Shown here in pieces: positions 21,398 through 32,389 of a stretch of 64,000 nt of DNA. The notes beneath the pieces are model-generated. The model worked only from the letters and a program-made list of their open reading frames with translations, did not search any database and was not told the origin of the DNA. A program made the translations under genes and the position numbers. How positions within the stretch are numbered: position 1 is the first letter of the stretch; each line of letters starts with the position of its first letter. Source of the DNA: Macrothele yani (lineage: Eukaryota; Arthropoda; Arachnida; Araneae; Macrothelidae). The stretch covers positions 104,916,021 through 104,980,020 of the forward strand of contig CM076991.1 of NCBI GenBank assembly GCA_039090855.1, read 5' to 3'.

Positions 21398-22611
21398 CAC
21401 CGACTAGCCATTACATTATGACCACCTACCTAATGAGCTGTAGGACCCAATTTAGCTCGCAAAACAGCTGCCACTCGGTGAGGCATCGGTTCGATTAGGT
21501 GGCGATAGATACCCTGGGGTATAAGGTACCATAATGTCAACAGCAAGTTCTCCAGTTCCTGTACATTTCGGGATGGTGGTGATTTAGCGCGAATACGCTT
21601 TTCCAAGTCGAACCACAAATGTTCAATTAGGTCCGTGTCAGGCGAATATGGAGCCCAGGGCATTAACAGAAATCACCAGCATGTTCCTCGAACCACTCCT
21701 TGACGATTCTGTCATTGTGGAATGGCGCATTATTCTGTTTGTAATGGCCATCACCAGCAGGGAACACAGTTGCCATATATGGGTGAACTTGGTCCACAAC
21801 AATATTCGGATACCTGACAGCTGTCAAAGATTGTGCTATTGGGATAATGGGGCCTAAGGTGTCCCAAGAAAACATCGCCCACAGCATAGCACCGCCACCG
21901 CCTGCCTGTTTCCGCCCGACATTGCATCCAGGTGCCATACCCTCCGTTGGTAATGGACGTATCCGTGCTAGACCATCTACGTGATGCACCCGGAATACTG
22001 ATTCGTCAGACCAGGCCACTTTCTTCCAATCATCCAGGGTCCAATCTCGATTATCTTGTGCCCATTTCATGCGTTGTTGGCGATGACATTAAGTAAGCAT
22101 GGGGACCTGACTGGGACTTCAGCTTCGCATGCGCAGAAGGCTGCGGTGAACTGTGTGCTGTGAAGACATTTCCCTGATCGCCACTCTTGTAGCTGCGACT
22201 GAATTGTTGCACTGTGGCCCTGCGGTCGCCGTGAACTATGCGCGACAGTCTTCGTTCTCCTTTGAAATCAATAAGCAGCGGAAGGCACACGGCTGGACGG
22301 CGGTTCGTCGTTTGCCCATTTGTGCACCCCTTTTGATACGTACTCACAACAGAGGCTCGTGAACAACCCACAAGCCGCGCCGTTTCCGAGATCGTTGTTC
22401 CGAGGCGTCGCGCCATCATAATTTGTCCTTTATCAAACTCCGATAAATCGGCAACGTTTTCCATTCTGACTCCGAACACTCTACTAACCGAAAGCCGGTG
22501 CTCGGGTTGAATATGTACTGCTCTCTGAACTTTACCTGCGCCACCGTTCGGTTTCCAGGCGCGCTCATTTCTCTAGGCTGGGGGTGGTCATGATTTAATA
22601 GCTCATCGGTG
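21398..22611 (-). pseudogene. Tc1-like element, family C, full length
   Basis: A 29-bp TIR (caccgatgagc..., ending atgaccacc) is present at both ends, with TA at the right (22612) and a mutated TT at the left; length 1214 bp. The transposase reads from 22464: [40 protein letters not shown], then a frame change near 22060. Then [20 protein letters not shown] and SDESVF (first Asp), GGGGAMLWAMFSWDTLGP, YKQNNAPFHNDRIVKEWF, and after a stop LIEHLWFDLEKRIRAK (Glu). In the second block QDN reads QNN, so the catalytic Asp is Asn. A terminal piece of the same family lies at 4047-4146. Confidence 0.92.
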
Positions 22612-22877
22612 TACCTTCCAGTGATGAAGAGAAATTAATTAAAAAAAGAGAGTGAAATATGTACTTTCGCCTGCTCTATTCCTTGAAACCAGCAGTCTTT
22701 ATTGACAGTGAATACATGGAATTTGAAATACAGTGAAACTTCCGAATAACGGTCGCTTCTTGGACCAGGAAAAAGTGACCGTTGTTGGGAGTAACATTGC
22801 TAGTCTGTTGCTTTGGTGCAAAAGGAAATAATTGTACAAGGCTTAAGCAAATAGAGAATGGTTTCAGAGCTTCCTCC

Positions 22878-23123
22878 AAAGGTAGAATGCTGCACCGGTG
22901 ACGCAGTGGTCTAAGCGAAAGCTTCTCATCATTCGTCCGAGATGGATCCGGTTTCGAATCACAGTGAGGCATGGATGTTGTGTTTGTCTTACGGCTCTGG
23001 CTCTCTCCCTTCCCTGGAATCAGTGGCCCTAAATTAGAGATAGGCGACTGCTTATAGCCCATTGTGTTGCTCATGGTGGTCGTTAAACCCCCAATCAAAA
23101 AAAAAAAAAAAGGTAGAATGCTG
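22878..23123 (+). mobile_element. tRNA-derived SINE with 15-bp target-site duplication
   Basis: The SINE body is about 22893-23108, with box A-like gcagtggtctaagcg, a degraded box B, the conserved body and an A tail. The duplication aaaggtagaatgctg flanks it at 22878-22892 and 23109-23123. The promoter head differs more from the consensus than the body does, suggesting an older copy than the one at 2.4 kb. Confidence 0.92.
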
Positions 23124-23227
23124 AACTATACTCAATATAACAATTTAAGGAGAGTCAGATGACCAAATCTTTCCCATATTAATTTGCAAAACGTTAGGTT
23201 TATTTATCTCAGAAACTACAGCAGATA

Positions 23228-24441
23228 CACTATCTACCAACAAGTAATTGGACACCCCTGCAATCGTCGATATCTGCGGTCCTGACACACATCACGGCCG
23301 CCGCCGTTAAATATCGTGTGGGAAACAACAACGCAACCAGTCGCATGCAAGATGCCACGCAGTTCGGAGCTCTCTGATTTCGAGAAAGGTGTATTCGTCG
23401 GGTATCACAGAAATGGCCGATCCATACGTGACATATCCAGCGAGTTGAAGTACCCAAAATCGACAGTGGTCAACGTGATTGGCAAGTGGAAGATGAGACG
23501 TGACTGTCGGAATGTGCCCCGACCCGGCAGACACACAAAACCGGGAAGTTAGAGACCGAAGAGTGCTGGTCAGAGAAATTCGGCCGGACCAAATCCATGG
23601 GCCACATCCGCGAGGAGTTTCAACAGGCATCCGGGAGTGTTCTTTCGATGAATACCATCCGTACGGAAGCCCATCTGCTCGGTTATCATGGACGTGCTGC
23701 CGCCTACAAGCCATTGATCACCAAGTCCAATACCGCTGCTCGGTTAACGTGGTGCAAAGAACGTCGACCGTCGACCGTTGAACAGTGGAAACAGGTTCTC
23801 TGGAGAGAAGAATCAAGGTTCACCCTCTACCGTTCGGATGTCAGGGTCTGGGTTTGGCGTCTGCCTGGAGAACGCCTCCTGCCGGAATGTATTGTACCAA
23901 CTGTGAAGTTCGGCGGCGGTGGAATTATGCTATGGGGGTGTTTCTCCTGGTATGGCATGGAACCCTTGGTCGGAATTCCTGGTAGACTCAACGCCGAGAC
24001 CTACTGCACCATTTTGGATGACCATGCGCTTCCAACATTGTGGCATTTTTACGAGGTGAACCCATATTACTTTCAGGATGACAATGCCACCTGTCATGTT
24101 GCGAGGTCCACCATGGCTTGGTATGGTGACAATGGGGTTAATTGAATGGACTGGCTTGCGCAGAGCCCGGACCTTAACCCTATCGAGCACTTCTGGGACG
24201 AGTTGGAGCGTCGACTTAAGGGTTGCCCCACCGTCCGAAATCGGTGAAGGAACTGACCTGTCTTCTCCAATCCGAGTGAAAGAAAATACCGCTAGCCGTC
24301 GTACAACGCCTGGTTGAGAGTATGCCCCGAAGAGTCGGAGCTGTAATCGCCGCTCGTGGAGGATCCACCAACTACTGAAGGGGAATAAACTTCGTTTTTC
24401 TTTGCTATCACAGATGTCCGATTACTTGTTGGTAGATAGTG
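23228..24441 (+). pseudogene. Tc1-like element F, full length
   Basis: TIR cactatctaccaacaagtaa at both ends, beside TA at 23226-23227 and 24442-24443; length 1214 bp. The transposase starts at ATG 23352: MPRSSELSDFEKGVFVGYHR, then a helix-turn-helix (SIRDISSELKYPKSTVVNVI). A frameshift near 23550 precedes [57 protein letters not shown] and [20 protein letters not shown] stop then precedes LAQSPDLNPIEHFWDELERR. The first catalytic Asp motif SDES reads REES (Glu for Asp); the second Asp and the final Glu are present. Frame breaks follow in the last 60 codons. Confidence 0.93.
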
Positions 24442-24782
24442 TATAATCTTATTTTTTTTCATTGTAAAATACACAATGTAAATAACATTTTAAGCAGAGG
24501 GGTTTTTTAGAAAAATTAGAATTTTTTTTATGTTTGTTTAAAAATTGCTCTAAAGAAGTACAGAAAATAAATTGCAAAGTAATTTATTTTCAAAATTAAT
24601 AGGAATTTTAAAAATTCCTGTTTTTAAAATGTAGAGCTAGATATGAGAAACAAAACAAGAAAAATCATGTAGATATCCGCTATGGTTCCTGAGAAAAGTG
24701 CACCTATATGTTGAAAAAATGCTTTTTTTCAGGAAAGGCACAGAAAGCTAACATGGAGATAATTAATGCAGCTAATCTTACC
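24442..24782. other. AT-rich spacer
   Basis: No feature recognised; rich in A and T runs. Confidence 0.4.
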
Positions 24783-25495
24783 TTAATGCATTCCAACTCC
24801 ATAGGAAGAACATTCTGGGTCCTCTTGCTCTTGGCACATGTATCCCAACTTTTTTATGGCTAAGCTGGTCTTCTGGGGACACTTTGTTTCAATTTCTTGA
24901 ATCGCCTTCTCAGCTTTTGCAATTCTTCGTTCATCAGTTTTTTTCATTGTGTCTATACAATTTCTGCCAGGAGAAATTCCCAATTTTTTCAAAAGTTCAC
25001 ATTTCGCTATGTTTCCCTTATTAAAAGTAGCTACAGCCTCATGAACACCTAATTCTTATGTTGTTTACATTACAAAAGTAGATTTCGGGATTTTTGACCA
25101 AAGTGTGCTATTCAAGGATTCGCAAGGATTTTGCGTCCCACCACGTAAGCATTTCTGGAAGAGCTATAGATTGGCTAAATCTTTAAAAATGGGTTTAATT
25201 TACTCCATAACAACTCTTAGTAGGTGTGTATGGTCATTATAGTCATATGGTTCATTCTTATCTACTGCCTTCTGGAAATTGCACCACCTTTCAGCACCTT
25301 TTGGGCAGAGCCCATGATGACGCGATTCGTTGGAGGAGGAAAGATGGAATTGTTCTGCCCAACAGCCATTTTCATCTCATCTAAATTTTAAACATTTCTT
25401 CGAAATGGCAAGGCCATAATATGTCTGTATCTCATTTATAGCTGCATCTGTGAGGCGTTTACAGCCCCCAATCGTAGTACCGTCTGACAGTTTTT
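24783..25495 (-). pseudogene. Mutator-like (MULE) transposase, C-terminal domain, interrupted by stops only
   Basis: Reading the minus strand in one frame from about 25495 to the stop at 24783 gives LSDGTTIGGCKRLTDAAINE, IQTYYGLAISKKC, then NESRHHGLCPKG, ERWCNFQKAV, IKPIFKDLANL, KCLRGGTQNPCESLNSTLW, SKIPKSTFV, ELGVHEAVATFNKGNIAKC, LLKKLGISPGRN and a C terminus ending YGVGMH. This order matches the domain of Mutator-like transposases common in arthropods. Five in-frame stops interrupt it, but no frameshift does over about 237 codons. The N-terminal part is absent, and no TIRs or TSDs were recognised. Confidence 0.8.
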
Positions 25496-25673
25496 ACTAT
25501 TAGAAAAAATCTACTTAGAAATGAGAACCTAAACCTGCTCGTTTTTTTTTAACTACAATCGTATCGTAAACGAGTACATGACATGTTCAAATATAAGGAA
25601 CCATACGTACTTACAAATAACTGCGTCAGTAAATATAAATATAATTTCGTATGACTTCATTTTAGATATAATA
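25496..25673. other. Spacer
   Basis: Short stretch between the MULE fossil and Tc1-G; nothing recognised. Confidence 0.35.
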
Positions 25674-27221
25674 CACTGGCGTGCAAAAATGAAGGACAAA
25701 GAGGAGAAATTAGCATAACAGCGGAACGAGCAGGCAAAACGGACCGAAGTACCACTCAGGAGATAGACTAGGGTCCGGTACGGTACGGCATGCGCATATA
25801 TGCAGCATGACGTAGGGGAGGGGGTCTCGGAAATGTGTAAAGCACGTGGGTGGTGTACGCTCAGCCATTTGGTGAAAGCTATTGCTTGGTGTACATCGGT
25901 TTGAACGACGTCGAGTTGCTGCCACCGTGTGATATGGCCAACAGGCAATCCAGTAGACGACATCTGGATGATTTTACCCGAGGTCGCGTCATTGGGAAGT
26001 TGGAAGAAGGTCGTTGTGTGACTAGTGCGGCCGAGGAGTTAGGGATCGCTCACAACATCGTTTCACGAGATTTAAGAGCATTTCAAATGACAGGAACAGC
26101 TGTCTGAGTGTTTAGCAGTGGTCGTTCACGAGCAAACACGGCTGCGGACGACCGGTATATTGTCCTACAGGCGAGAAGAGACAGACGGCAGACAGCGGGA
26201 GAAATCGCAAGGTACATGCAACAGACAACTGGACGTCCGTTATCGCGTTTTACCGTGGCCACGAGGCTGCGCAATGGCGGTCTATTTGTACGACGACCAG
26301 TACGGTGTGGGCCATTAACGCCTGCACATCGGAGACGGTGGTTTCTGTGGTGTCAGGAACACCAGAACTGGACACATCAGCAATGGGGTCGAGTCCGCTT
26401 TACGGATGAGAGCCGATTTAGTCTGACGAGCGATTCTGGGCGTATATACATCTGGGGAGAGCAGGGAACACGCAGTCACCTCCAACATCATCGAAAAGGA
26501 CCGGTTTGGAGGTGGCGAAGTTCTCATTTGGGGCGATATCATGCTTGGTAGCCGTACTGACCTCCACATCTTCCAAGGAGGTTCAGTCACTGGTGTCCGC
26601 TATTGTACCGAGGTTCTCCTGCCTCACGTGCGTCTGTTTAGAGATGCTGTGGGTCCTGAGTTCCTCTTCATGGACGACAACGCTACACCTCATCGTACAG
26701 TGACTGTCGCAGAACTCTTGGAGAGTGAAGATATTCAACGCATGGATTGGCCCGCTGGGTCCCCGAACCTAAATCCAATCGAACACGTGTGGGACCTTCT
26801 CGGGAGACGCTTGGCAGCACGTCACCAGCCGCCAGCAACGATTCCGCAGCTCCGATTGGCGCTACAAGAGAAATGGGCCGCGATGCCTCTACAGCTCTTT
26901 GAGAGCCTTGTCCTCAGCATGGACAGACGTTGTAAATCCTGCAACACAGTCAGGGGGATCATATCCCCTACTAAAGACTGGATTTTTCTTGGCAGCCGCC
27001 TGTCACATGGACGTTTGTGTCTTCTGTCCAGTTGTGCTCGAAGCTACCTTTTCAATAACGTATCTTTGTATCCTTTGGATTCCTTGTTTGGACGGTTTTG
27101 CTCACTTGTCCTATATTCTTACATCTTGGGATCTTATGGTATGATTTGAGTCGATGTGGAGCACTTCTGCACGACGTTACATTCGAAAAACCGTCTCATC
27201 CTTAATTTTTGCACGCCAGTG
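25674..27221 (+). mobile_element. Tc1-like element G, full length, best-preserved transposon in the window
   Basis: The TIR starts cactggcgtgcaaaaatgaa at the left and its inverse is at the right, beside TA at 25672-25673 and 27222-27223; length 1548 bp. It encloses one transposase with few lesions. Confidence 0.94.
25934..26970 (+). pseudogene. Tc1-like transposase G (one stop, one frameshift)
   Basis: Start ATG 25934: MANRQSSRRHLDDFTRGRVI, then helix-turn-helix VTSAAEELGIAHNIVSRDLR. An in-frame TGA at about 26105 interrupts the end of the first DNA-binding segment. The frame continues GRSRANTAADDRYIVLQARR, RQTAGEIARYMQQTTGRPLS, RFTDESRFSLTSDSGRIYIW. A frameshift near 26510 moves into GGGEVLIWGDIMLGSRTD, MDDNATPHRTVTVAELLE, GSPNLNPIEHVWDLLGRRLA and SLVLSMDRRC. 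All three catalytic residues are present, with 34 residues between the second Asp and the Glu (DD34E). It would need only two repaired lesions by inspection, so it is the youngest-looking copy, but as it stands it is not a functional gene. Confidence 0.92.
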
Positions 27222-27630
27222 TAGTATCTCTCTTACGTGGTAGTTGTACAATTACTGTTGCGCTCCGTCGTACAAATGCTCATAAAAATGTGATCTACTG
27301 TACAGAATCACATCAATTTTGTATCAAATTAAACCTAAAGATGTATAGAATAAAAAAAAGCTTAAAACCTGAAATTCGAATTTTTTGGCCCTCACAAGCA
27401 TCCGATTCCTCGTAAAATAAAATCATGGTGTAGAGGAATTTAGGAAATAGGTGGGACCCAGTTTCTCAAACTTCCGTTTAGAAATATTAAGCTAGGAGGT
27501 TAAGTTTAGGGTACATTAAAGGAAAGAAAAATACAGGAAGATGCTAGATAGTGAAGTGGAACTTAGCAGTTAGCCAACTGCGCGCGGAAAAATAGGAACT
27601 AAACCCACAGGGACCAATCAAAGAAACACC
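27222..27630. other. Spacer
   Basis: No feature recognised. Confidence 0.4.
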
Positions 27631-27847
27631 AGCTGACGCGGTGGACAGAAGTCTAAGCGCTGGCTTATGACTATTCATCTGTGAAGTGTCCGGGTTCGAA
27701 TCCAGGCGAGGCATGGATGTTGTGTTTGTCATACGACACTGGCTCTCTCCCTTCCCTGGAACGAGTGACCCTAAATTAGGGACAGGCGACTGCATATAAC
27801 CCATTGAGTTGCTCATGGTGGTCATTAAACTTTCAATAAAAAAAAAT
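27631..27847 (+). mobile_element. tRNA-derived SINE, diverged copy
   Basis: Shares the SINE box B (gggttcgaatcc), the gaggcatggatgttgtgttt junction, the body and an A tail. Box A is degraded. No convincing target-site duplication was found. Confidence 0.88.
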
Positions 27848-27869
27848 TAACGCGACAATAGTGCTCTCG

Positions 27870-28434
27870 TTTTCCCTTATCTGGCTCCAGCAACCCATGA
27901 ACAGCCATTAACCTATACCGCTTTAGCATCCCTTTCTTAGAAGCTCTCCGTCACATGGAGTACGAGTATCCGGTTTCCTGCCACATGCCGTAATGATTTC
28001 CGGGGTGACCGCTGCAGTCGTGTCTCAACGTCCGTAGCAACCGTCGGCACTGCAGATGAACGATGCTGCCGGTTTCAATCACAAGATGTCCTATTGTTTC
28101 CAACTTGCGCTCAAGCGCCAGTATAGAGTTCCTTTGCGGAGGTTTGCTAACACCAAATTCCCTCGCGCGTGCTCTTTGCGTAGCTGTGATCGAGTTTCTG
28201 ATTCAGTACGTTTTCACAAGGAATACCCTTTGCTGTAGTATGTACTGCCTCTTCACAGTGACTGATGCAATCTGGCGGCAACAGCTACCACATCCTGCAC
28301 AGCAGCGCCCTCTCGTGAGAAAAGAGGAATTGCACATATGCCCCGCGTCGTTTGACACTAACACGGGCCATTACGATTTATTCCTGCTGAAATAAAACGA
28401 ACACGAAATGTGTTAGTTTTCTATGAATCACCCT
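27870..28434 (-). pseudogene. IS630/Tc1-superfamily transposase (DUF4817-like), N-terminal fragment with one terminus
   Basis: The right terminus reads, on the minus strand, tacagggtgattcatagaaa, a common end type in this group. Inside, the minus strand gives KRQYILQQRVFLVKTY, then REFGVSKPPQRNSILALERK, LETIGHLVIETGS, SGHPGNHYGMWQETGYSYSM and further residues to about 27870. The GVSKPPxRNSILALxRKLETxG pattern is the N-terminal helix-turn-helix region. The catalytic part is missing. The identification comes from pattern memory, so confidence is moderate. The terminus directly abuts the Tc1-H transposase on the right. Confidence 0.6.
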
Positions 28435-28439
28435 GTATC

Positions 28440-31400
28440 ATCCAAGTGGTAAGAACCCTACGGCTCTCGAGGGGAATAATATCAAAGGTGCACCGCGAGT
28501 ACACCATCGACGGACGTACCAGAGCCCAGAGAACAAGCAGTGGATGACCACACGTCATTGATGACCGTGGTCGACGTAGACTATCAAGGCTCGTACAGAC
28601 TGACCGCGTGTCCACGGCGGCGCAAATCACATCCAGGTGAAATGTCGGACGCCCAGCAGCGTCAGCAAGCAAACTGTACGACACACACTGTGTACCCTGG
28701 GCTACGGGAGTCGACGCCATACCTGTGGGCCACTGTTGACTGCTTGTACCCTGGGCTACGGGAGTCGACGCCATACCTGTGTGCCACTGTTGACTGCTTG
28801 TACCCTGGGCTACGGGAGTCGACGCCATACCTGTGTGCCACTGTTGACTGCTTGTACCCTGGGCTACGGGAGTCGACGCCATACCTGTGTGCCACTGTTG
28901 ACTGCTTGTACCCTGGGCTACGGGAGTCGACGCCATACCTGTGGGCCACTGTTGACTGCTTGTACCCTGGGCTACGGGAGTCGACGCCATACCTGTGTGC
29001 CACTGTTGACTGCTTGTACCCTGGGCTACGGGAGTCGACGCCATACCTGTGGGCCACTGTTGACTGCTTGTACCCTGGGCTACGGGAGTCGACGCCATAC
29101 CTGTGGGCCACTGTTGACTGCTTGTACCCTGGGCTACGGGAGTCGACGCCATACCTGTGGGCCACTGTTGACTGCTTGTACCCTGGGCTACGGGAGTCGA
29201 CGCCATACCTGTGGGCCACTGTTGACTGCTTGTACCCTGGGCTACGGGAGTCGACGCCATACCTGTGTGCCACTGTTGACTGCTTGTACCCTGGGCTACG
29301 GGAGTCGACGCCATACCTGTGGGCCACTGTTGACTGCTTGTACCCTGGGCTACGGGAGTCGACGCCATACCTGTGGGCCACTGTTGACTGCTTGTACCCT
29401 GGGCTACCGGAGTCGACGCCATACCTGTGTGCCACTGTTGACTGCTTGTACCCTGGGCTACGGGAGTCGACGCCATACCTGTGGGCCACTGTTGACTGCT
29501 TGTACCCTGGGCTACGGGAGTCGACGCCATACCTGTGGGCCACTGTTGACTGCTTGTACCCTGGGCTACGGGAGTCGACGCCATACCTGTGTGCCACTGT
29601 TGACTGCTTGTACCCTGGGCTACGGGAGTCGACGCCATACCTGTGTGCCACTGTTGACTGCTTGTACCCTGGGCTACGGGAGTCGACGCCATACCTGTGT
29701 GCCACTGTTGACTGCTTGTACCCTGGGCTACGGGAGTCGACGCCATACCTGTGTGCCACTGTTGACTGCTTGTACCCTGGGCTACGGGAGTCGACGCCAT
29801 ACCTGTGTGCCACTGTTGACTGCTTGTACCCTGGGCTACGGGAGTCGACGCCATACCTGTGTGCCACTGTTGACTGCTTGTACCCTGGGCTACGGGAGTC
29901 GACGCCATACCTGTGTGCCACTGTTGACTGCTTGTACCCTGGGCTACGGGAGTCGACGCCATACCTGTGGGCCACTGTTGACTGCTTGTACCCTGGGCTA
30001 CGGGAGTCGACGCCATACCTGTGGGCCACTGTTGACTGCTTGTACCCTGGGCTACGGGAGTCGACGCCATACCTGTGTGCCACTGTTGACTGCTTGTACC
30101 CTGGGCTACGGGAGTCGACGCCATACCTGTGTGCCACTGTTGACTGCTTGTACCCTGGTCTACGGGAGTCGACGCCATACCTGTGTGCCACTGTTGACTG
30201 CTTGTACCCTGGGCTACGGGAGTCGACGCCATACCTGTGTGCCACTGTTGACTGCTTGTACCCTGGGCTACGGGAGTCGACGCCATACCTGTGGGCCACT
30301 GTTGACTGCTTGTACCCTGGGCTACGGGAGTCGACGCCATACCTGTGGGCCACTGTTGACTGCTTGTACCCTGGGCTACGGGAGTCGACGCCATACCTGT
30401 GGGCCACTGTTGACTGCTTGTACCCTGGGCTACGGGAGTCGACGCCATACCTGTGTGCCACTGTTGACTGCTTGTACCCTGGGCTACGGGAGTCGACGCC
30501 ATACCTGTGTGCCACTGTTGACTGCTTGTACCCTGGTCTACGGGAGTCGACGCCATACCTGTGTGCCACTGTTGACTGCTTGTACCCTGGGCTACGGGAG
30601 TCGACGCCATACCTGTGTGCCACTGTTGACTGCTTGTACCCTGGGCTACGGGAGTCGACGCCATACCTGTGGGCCACTGTTGACTGCTTGTACCCTGGGC
30701 TACGGGAGTCGACGCCATACCTGTGGGCCACTGTTGACTGCTTGTACCCTGGGCTACGGGAGTCGACGCCATACCTGTGGGCCACTGTTGACTGCTTGTA
30801 CCCTGGGCTACGGGAGTCGACGCCATACCTGTGGGCCACTGTTGACTGCTTGTACCCTGGGCTACGGGAGTCGACGCCATACCTGTGGGCCACTGTTGAC
30901 TGCTTGTACCCTGGGCTACGGGAGTCGACGCCATACCTGTGGGCCACTGTTGACTGCTTGTACCCTGGGCTACGGGAGTCGACGCCATACCTGTGTGCCA
31001 CTGTTGACTGCTTGTACCCTGGGCTACGGGAGTCGACGCCATACCTGTGTGCCACTGTTGACTGCTTGTACCCTGGGCTACGGGAGTCGACGCCATACCT
31101 GTGTGCCACTGTTGACTGCTTGTACCCTGGGCTACGGGAGTCGACGCCATACCTGTGTGCCACTGTTGACTGCTTGTACCCTGGGCTACGGGAGTCGACG
31201 CCATACCTGTGTGCCACTGTTGACTGCTTGTACCCTGGGCTACGGGAGTCGACGCCATACCTGTGTGCCACTGTTGACTGCTTGTACCCTGGGCTACGGG
31301 AGTCGACGCCATACCTGTGTGCCACTGTTGACTGCTTGTACCCTGGGCTACGGGAGTCGACGCCATACCTGTGTGCCACTGTTGACTGCTTGTACCCTGG

Positions 31401-32388
31401 GCTACGGGAGTCGACGCCATACCTGTGTGCCACTGTTGACTGCTTGTACCCTGGGCTACGGGAGTCGACGCCATACCTGTGTGCCACTGTTGACTGCTTG
31501 TACCCTGGGCTACGGGAGTCGACGCCATACCTGTGTGCCACTGTTGACTGCTTGTACCCTGGGCTACGGGAGTCGACGCCATACCTGTGTGCCACTGTTG
31601 ACTGCTTGTACCCTGGGCTACGGGAGTCGACGCCATACCTGTGGGCCACTGTTGACTGCTTGTACCCTGGGCTACGGGAGTCGACGCCATACCTGTGTGC
31701 CACTGTTGACTGCTTGTACCCTGGGCTACGGGAGTCGACGCCATACCTGTGTGCCACTGTTGACTGCTTGTACCCTGGGCTACGGGAGTCGACGCCATAC
31801 CTGTGTGCCACTGTTGACTGCTTGTACCCTGGGCTACGGGAGTCGACGCCATACCTGTGGGCCACTGTTGACTGCTTGTACCCTGGGCTACGGGAGTCGA
31901 CGCCATACCTGTGTGCCACTGTTGACTGCTTGTACCCTGGGCTACGGGAGTCGACGCCATACCTGTGGGCCACTGTTGACTGCTTGTCATCGGGGGACAT
32001 AGCGCCTCTCCTAGTGCTGGGAACATCAAAACTGGACCTCTGCAGAGAGGCGCCGCGTCGTGTGGTCCGACGAATCCCGTTTCCAGCTGTACCAAGCTCA
32101 CGGGAGGATGCGGGTGTGGTGCTGACCGCATGAAACCGTGGACCCGTCGTGCCAGGTTGACTCTCTTCAAGGCGGTGGTGGCTCTGTGATGGATTGTGGT
32201 GCTTTTTCATGGGACACATTTCATCCTTTAGTGTGCCTGGAGAGTTTTTAATCTCTACGCGCTGCCAGCATGTGTTGGTTGGTAACTTACACCCTCTCAT
32301 AGGCTTTTAGCATTCAGCGGCCGACTACCTGTTTCAGGAGGACAAAGCCCCCGCCTACAACTACCCAGGCATTGCTCGAGGAACACTT
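28440..32388 (+). pseudogene. Tc1-like transposase H, first part, with a 61 x 54-bp in-frame expansion
   Basis: Before the array the plus strand reads HREYTIDGRTRAQRTSSG, a stop, then PHVIDDRGRRRLSRLVQTDR, STAAQIT and (after a shift) SVSKQTVRHTLCTLGYGSRR, the linker after the helix-turn-helix. The 54-bp unit LGYGSRRHTCVPLLTACT then repeats 61 times. After it the same frame resumes: LLTACHRGT, stop, RLS, stop, CWEHQNWTSAERRRVVWSD, ESRFQLYQAHGRMRV. This carries the first catalytic Asp (SDESRF). Further on are QGGGGSV, FSWDT and, in other frames, LFQEDKAPAYNYPGIARGT with the second catalytic region. It is cut by the Tc1-I insertion at 32388. Many stops outside the array mean it is dead. Confidence 0.88.
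28693..31986 (+). repeat. Minisatellite: 61 copies of a 54-bp unit, zero length variation
   Basis: Units begin taccctgggctacgggagtc and repeat exactly every 54 bp from 28693 to 31986 (61 x 54 = 3294 bp). Almost the only variation is one base (cctgtgtgcc or cctgtgggcc), plus single changes in unit 14 (ctaccgg) and in units 28 and 35 (ctggtctac). Units 26-32 and 33-39 carry the same variant pattern including the rare change, showing a 7-unit duplication. Because 54 is a multiple of three and the unit lacks stops, four frames stay open for more than 1100 codons. These are artefacts of repetition. In the plus frame starting 28637 the unit equals the Tc1 linker peptide, which reveals its origin. 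Confidence 0.98.
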
Positions 32389-32389
32389 A

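Noticed and set aside
28693..31986. CRISPR array
   Set aside because: Units are contiguous with no unique spacers, and the sequence is eukaryotic.
28421..32300. Four open frames of 1121-1249 codons on both strands
   Set aside because: They come from a 54-bp unit without stops repeated 61 times. The only meaningful frame is the transposase linker, and it is flanked by stops.
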